DNA of 64,000 nt from Streptomyces abyssomicinicus. GTDB taxonomy: Bacteria; Actinomycetota; Actinomycetes; Streptomycetales; Streptomycetaceae. The notes below the pieces were generated by a model that saw only the letters and a program-made list of their open reading frames with translations, had not been told where the DNA came from and searched no databases. The stretch is taken from contig NZ_BBZI01000006.1 of the NCBI RefSeq assembly GCF_008974245.1, forward strand, positions 211,954-275,953. The letters are read 5' to 3'. Below, one piece after another: positions 62,211 through 64,000 of this stretch (the first letter of the stretch is position 1; every line of letters begins with the position of its first letter). The position numbers and the translations under genes were made by a program.

Positions 62211-63218
62211 TCAGCGCGAACCCTTCGGGTCGAGGGCGTCGCGGACGCCGTCGCCGAAGAGGTTGAAGGCAAGGACGGTGATGAAGATCGCCAGACCGGG
62301 AACCACCATGTACATGGGGTCCGACTGGTAGTAGCTGATCGCGCTGGAGAGCATCTGGCCCCAGGACGAGGTGGGCGGCTTCACGCCCACGCCCAGGAAG
62401 CTGAGGGCCGCCTCGGTGAGGATGTTGGTGGGGATCATCATCGTCGTGTACACGATGATCGGCGCCACCAGGTTCGGCAGCAGCTCCTTGAACAGGATGT
62501 AGAGCCGCCCGGCACCCAGCGAACGGGCCGCCTCGACGTACTCGCGCTCCCGCATGGAGAGCGTCTGGCCGCGCACCACGCGACCGACGTAGGGCCAGCC
62601 GAAGAAACCGATGACCAGGATCATCACGAACACCCGGACGCCGGAGCCGCTGAGACCCAGCAGGTCGTTGGGCATCACGGAGACCAGGGCGATCGTGAAG
62701 AGCAGCTGCGGGAAGGCCAGCAGACCGTCCATCACGCGGCTGATGAGTGCGTCGACCCAGCCGCCGAAGAAGCCGGCCAGGATACCGAGGACGGTGCCCA
62801 GCACCACGGCGACCAGCGCGGAGGCGAAGCCGACGAGGAGCGAGACCCGGGCGCCGTGGACGATGCGGGCGAAGATGTCGCGGCCGCTGACCGGCTCGAC
62901 GCCGAACCAGTGGTCGCCGCTCACGCCGCCGAGCGAACCGACGGGCGTACCGAACAGCGGGTCGATCAGCTCCTCGTGCCGCAGGTCCGGGTCCTGTCCG
63001 ACCAGGCTGGTGATCAGCGGGGCGAAGACCGCCACGAGCACCAGCAACACCACGACGACGCCGCCGAACAGTGCCAGCTTGTCCCGCTTCAGGCGCTCCC
63101 AGGCGATCCGTCCGAGGGAACGTCCCTGGACGGCCTTCGTCCCGCTGCTGGCAGCGGCCGCTTCCACGGCCGCGCTCGGGGCCGCCTCGGCGGTCGGCTC
63201 GTGCAATGGTGCCGTCAT
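62211..63218 (-). CDS. oligopeptide/dipeptide ABC importer permease (DppC/OppC)
   Basis: The second permease, 335 residues, with an N-terminal cytoplasmic extension of about 50 residues and six helices. The coupling loop REREYVEAARSLGAGRLYI lies near 220-240. It heads the operon: permease C, binding protein, permease B, ATPase D, ATPase F. ATG 63218 with GAGAGGGG before it; the frame is open to 63314. Confidence 0.94.
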   Translation of the reverse strand: MTAPLHEPTAEAAPSAAVEAAAASSGTKAVQGRSLGRIAWERLKRDKLALFGGVVVVLLVLVAVFAPLITSLVGQDPDLRHEELIDPLFGTPVGSLGGVSGDHWFGVEPVSGRDIFARIVHGARVSLLVGFASALVAVVLGTVLGILAGFFGGWVDALISRVMDGLLAFPQLLFTIALVSVMPNDLLGLSGSGVRVFVMILVIGFFGWPYVGRVVRGQTLSMREREYVEAARSLGAGRLYILFKELLPNLVAPIIVYTTMMIPTNILTEAALSFLGVGVKPPTSSWGQMLSSAISYYQSDPMYMVVPGLAIFITVLAFNLFGDGVRDALDPKGSR

Positions 63219-64000
63219 CTGGCAGGGACCCCTCTCAACCGGCGGTAGCCGGGCCGCACATGCCGCGGTAGCGGCTTGACCTGTCCGTCGTGCAAAAGGG
63301 TGCGTAGCGCACACCCTTGCGGGGAGTTTTCATGGCCATGGCGACGAATCGCCAGAGCTCCCGGGGAATGGATGCGCAACTGTGATGCTGAGCTGGGAGT
63401 TCCGTTATTCGGACGGCGGTCATCAAGGGGCGGACACACCCGCGTCGGGACAGGTGCGCCGGAACGCCGCGCAACTGGTCCAAATCGCCCGGGGGTTACG
63501 CGCGAAGACCCCGCCTCCGGACGCATGCTGGACCGGTTCCGCCAGGGGTTCCTCACCCGCGGGCCGCCACCGGAACGGGGACCGGCCTGCCGCCCTCGGC
63601 CGCCCCGATCCGCCCCGATCCGCGTCGACCGGCAGGCCCGCCGACCCCGCCCACCCGTGCCGCCGGGCGCCGTTCGGAATCGGCCACGGGGACGCCGAGG
63701 ACCGCCGCCGGACGCGGACGCGTCGGGGGCCGGCCGGAGCGGCCCGACGGCCGGCGGGGCCGTACAGCGGCCCGGGATGACCGGGCGGACCGCGCGGCGG
63801 GGCGGCCGCACGGGCCGGCCGGCGCGGGCCCGTAGCGCCCGGGCGGCGTGCGGTGAGGAGCGCCGGGCGGGATCAGGCCGCCCCGGACGGCGGGTCGACG
63901 GGGCGGCCGCGCGGGCGCGGGGCCGGTGGCGCCCCGACGGCGTACGGCACCGGGCGCGATCAGCCCCTGCCAAAAACGGGTCGGCGAGGCGCCGCCCCAG
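63219..64000. other. 780 bp without a recognised gene
   Basis: The first part should hold the importer promoter; a 7 bp inverted repeat AAGGGTG/CACCCTT (63296-63302, 63312-63318) lies about 80 bp before the first gene. Open frames on both strands beyond 63380 are Arg/Pro/Gly-rich and unlike proteins. A gene continuing from beyond the window cannot be excluded. Confidence 0.5.

Noticed and set aside
59451..63248. Open frame of 1265 codons on the plus strand opposite the peptide importer genes
   Set aside because: Composition artefact of GC-rich coding DNA read antisense; the minus-strand genes have clear domains and overlaps.
63382..63780. 132-codon plus-strand frame in the terminal gap
   Set aside because: No ribosome site, and low-complexity Arg/Pro/Gly content beyond the first 40 residues; I cannot support a gene.

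Overview
The window is a 64 kb stretch of a very GC-rich actinobacterial chromosome, almost certainly a Streptomyces. The grounds are third-position GC bias, many GTG starts with GGAGG-type ribosome sites, branched-chain amino acid genes under leader-peptide attenuation, gatCAB with a small membrane-protein gene inside it, and the two c-di-GMP genes cdgC (next to ilvB) and rmdB (next to ligA) in the places they hold in Streptomyces coelicolor. No tRNA, rRNA, phage, insertion sequence or CRISPR array was recognised. Most of the window reads as core chromosome, and most genes from 2.5 to 40 kb lie on the minus strand.

Layout. 0.1-4 kb: lipoprotein, family VIII-type esterase, a 660 bp repeat-filled gap, and a secreted glycine-rich protein. 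4-21.4 kb: amino acid metabolism. This has citramalate synthase (cimA) with its own attenuator, ilvE, leuB, a 50-codon gene, proline catabolism (proline dehydrogenase and pruA, divergent from a PucR-type regulator), a TetR/DHA2 efflux pair, serA, and ilvC, ilvN, ilvB behind a classical ilvB leader peptide. 21.4-35.2 kb: cdgC and rmdB flank a 2-hydroxyacid dehydrogenase, an aldo/keto reductase, a GSDH lipoprotein, a TetR remnant and gatC-gatA-orf79-gatB. 35.4-38.7 kb: ligA and a core-MetE protein.

38.9-46 kb is the most distinctive part. An L,D-transpeptidase lipoprotein stands divergent from a tightly coupled run encoding a FemAB-type aminoacyltransferase, a MurJ/MviN-type flippase, an AfsQ1-like response regulator, its sensor kinase and a GerMN-like lipoprotein. 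Helically phased direct repeats lie at both likely promoters. This reads as a self-regulated cell-wall module: a sensor with its lipoprotein, and effectors that modify, flip and cross-link peptidoglycan precursors.

46-56.7 kb: SDR and LOG genes, an ABC-2 drug-type exporter, a ketopantoate-reductase-like gene, a SRPBCC protein, a methyltransferase, mnmA, a Tat-type amidase, a cysteine desulfurase that probably supplies MnmA with sulfur, a thioesterase-like gene and a TRIC/UPF0126 membrane protein. 56.8-63.2 kb: a five-gene oligopeptide ABC importer operon. The last 780 bp hold no convincing gene, and the first 123 bp hold only the upstream region of the first gene.

Two regulatory results stand out. 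The cimA leader has an Ile-Ile leader peptide followed by a U-tailed terminator, with the same geometry as the ilvB attenuator 15 kb away. Several genes also have a -10-like hexamer 6-7 nt before the start codon, suggesting leaderless transcripts.
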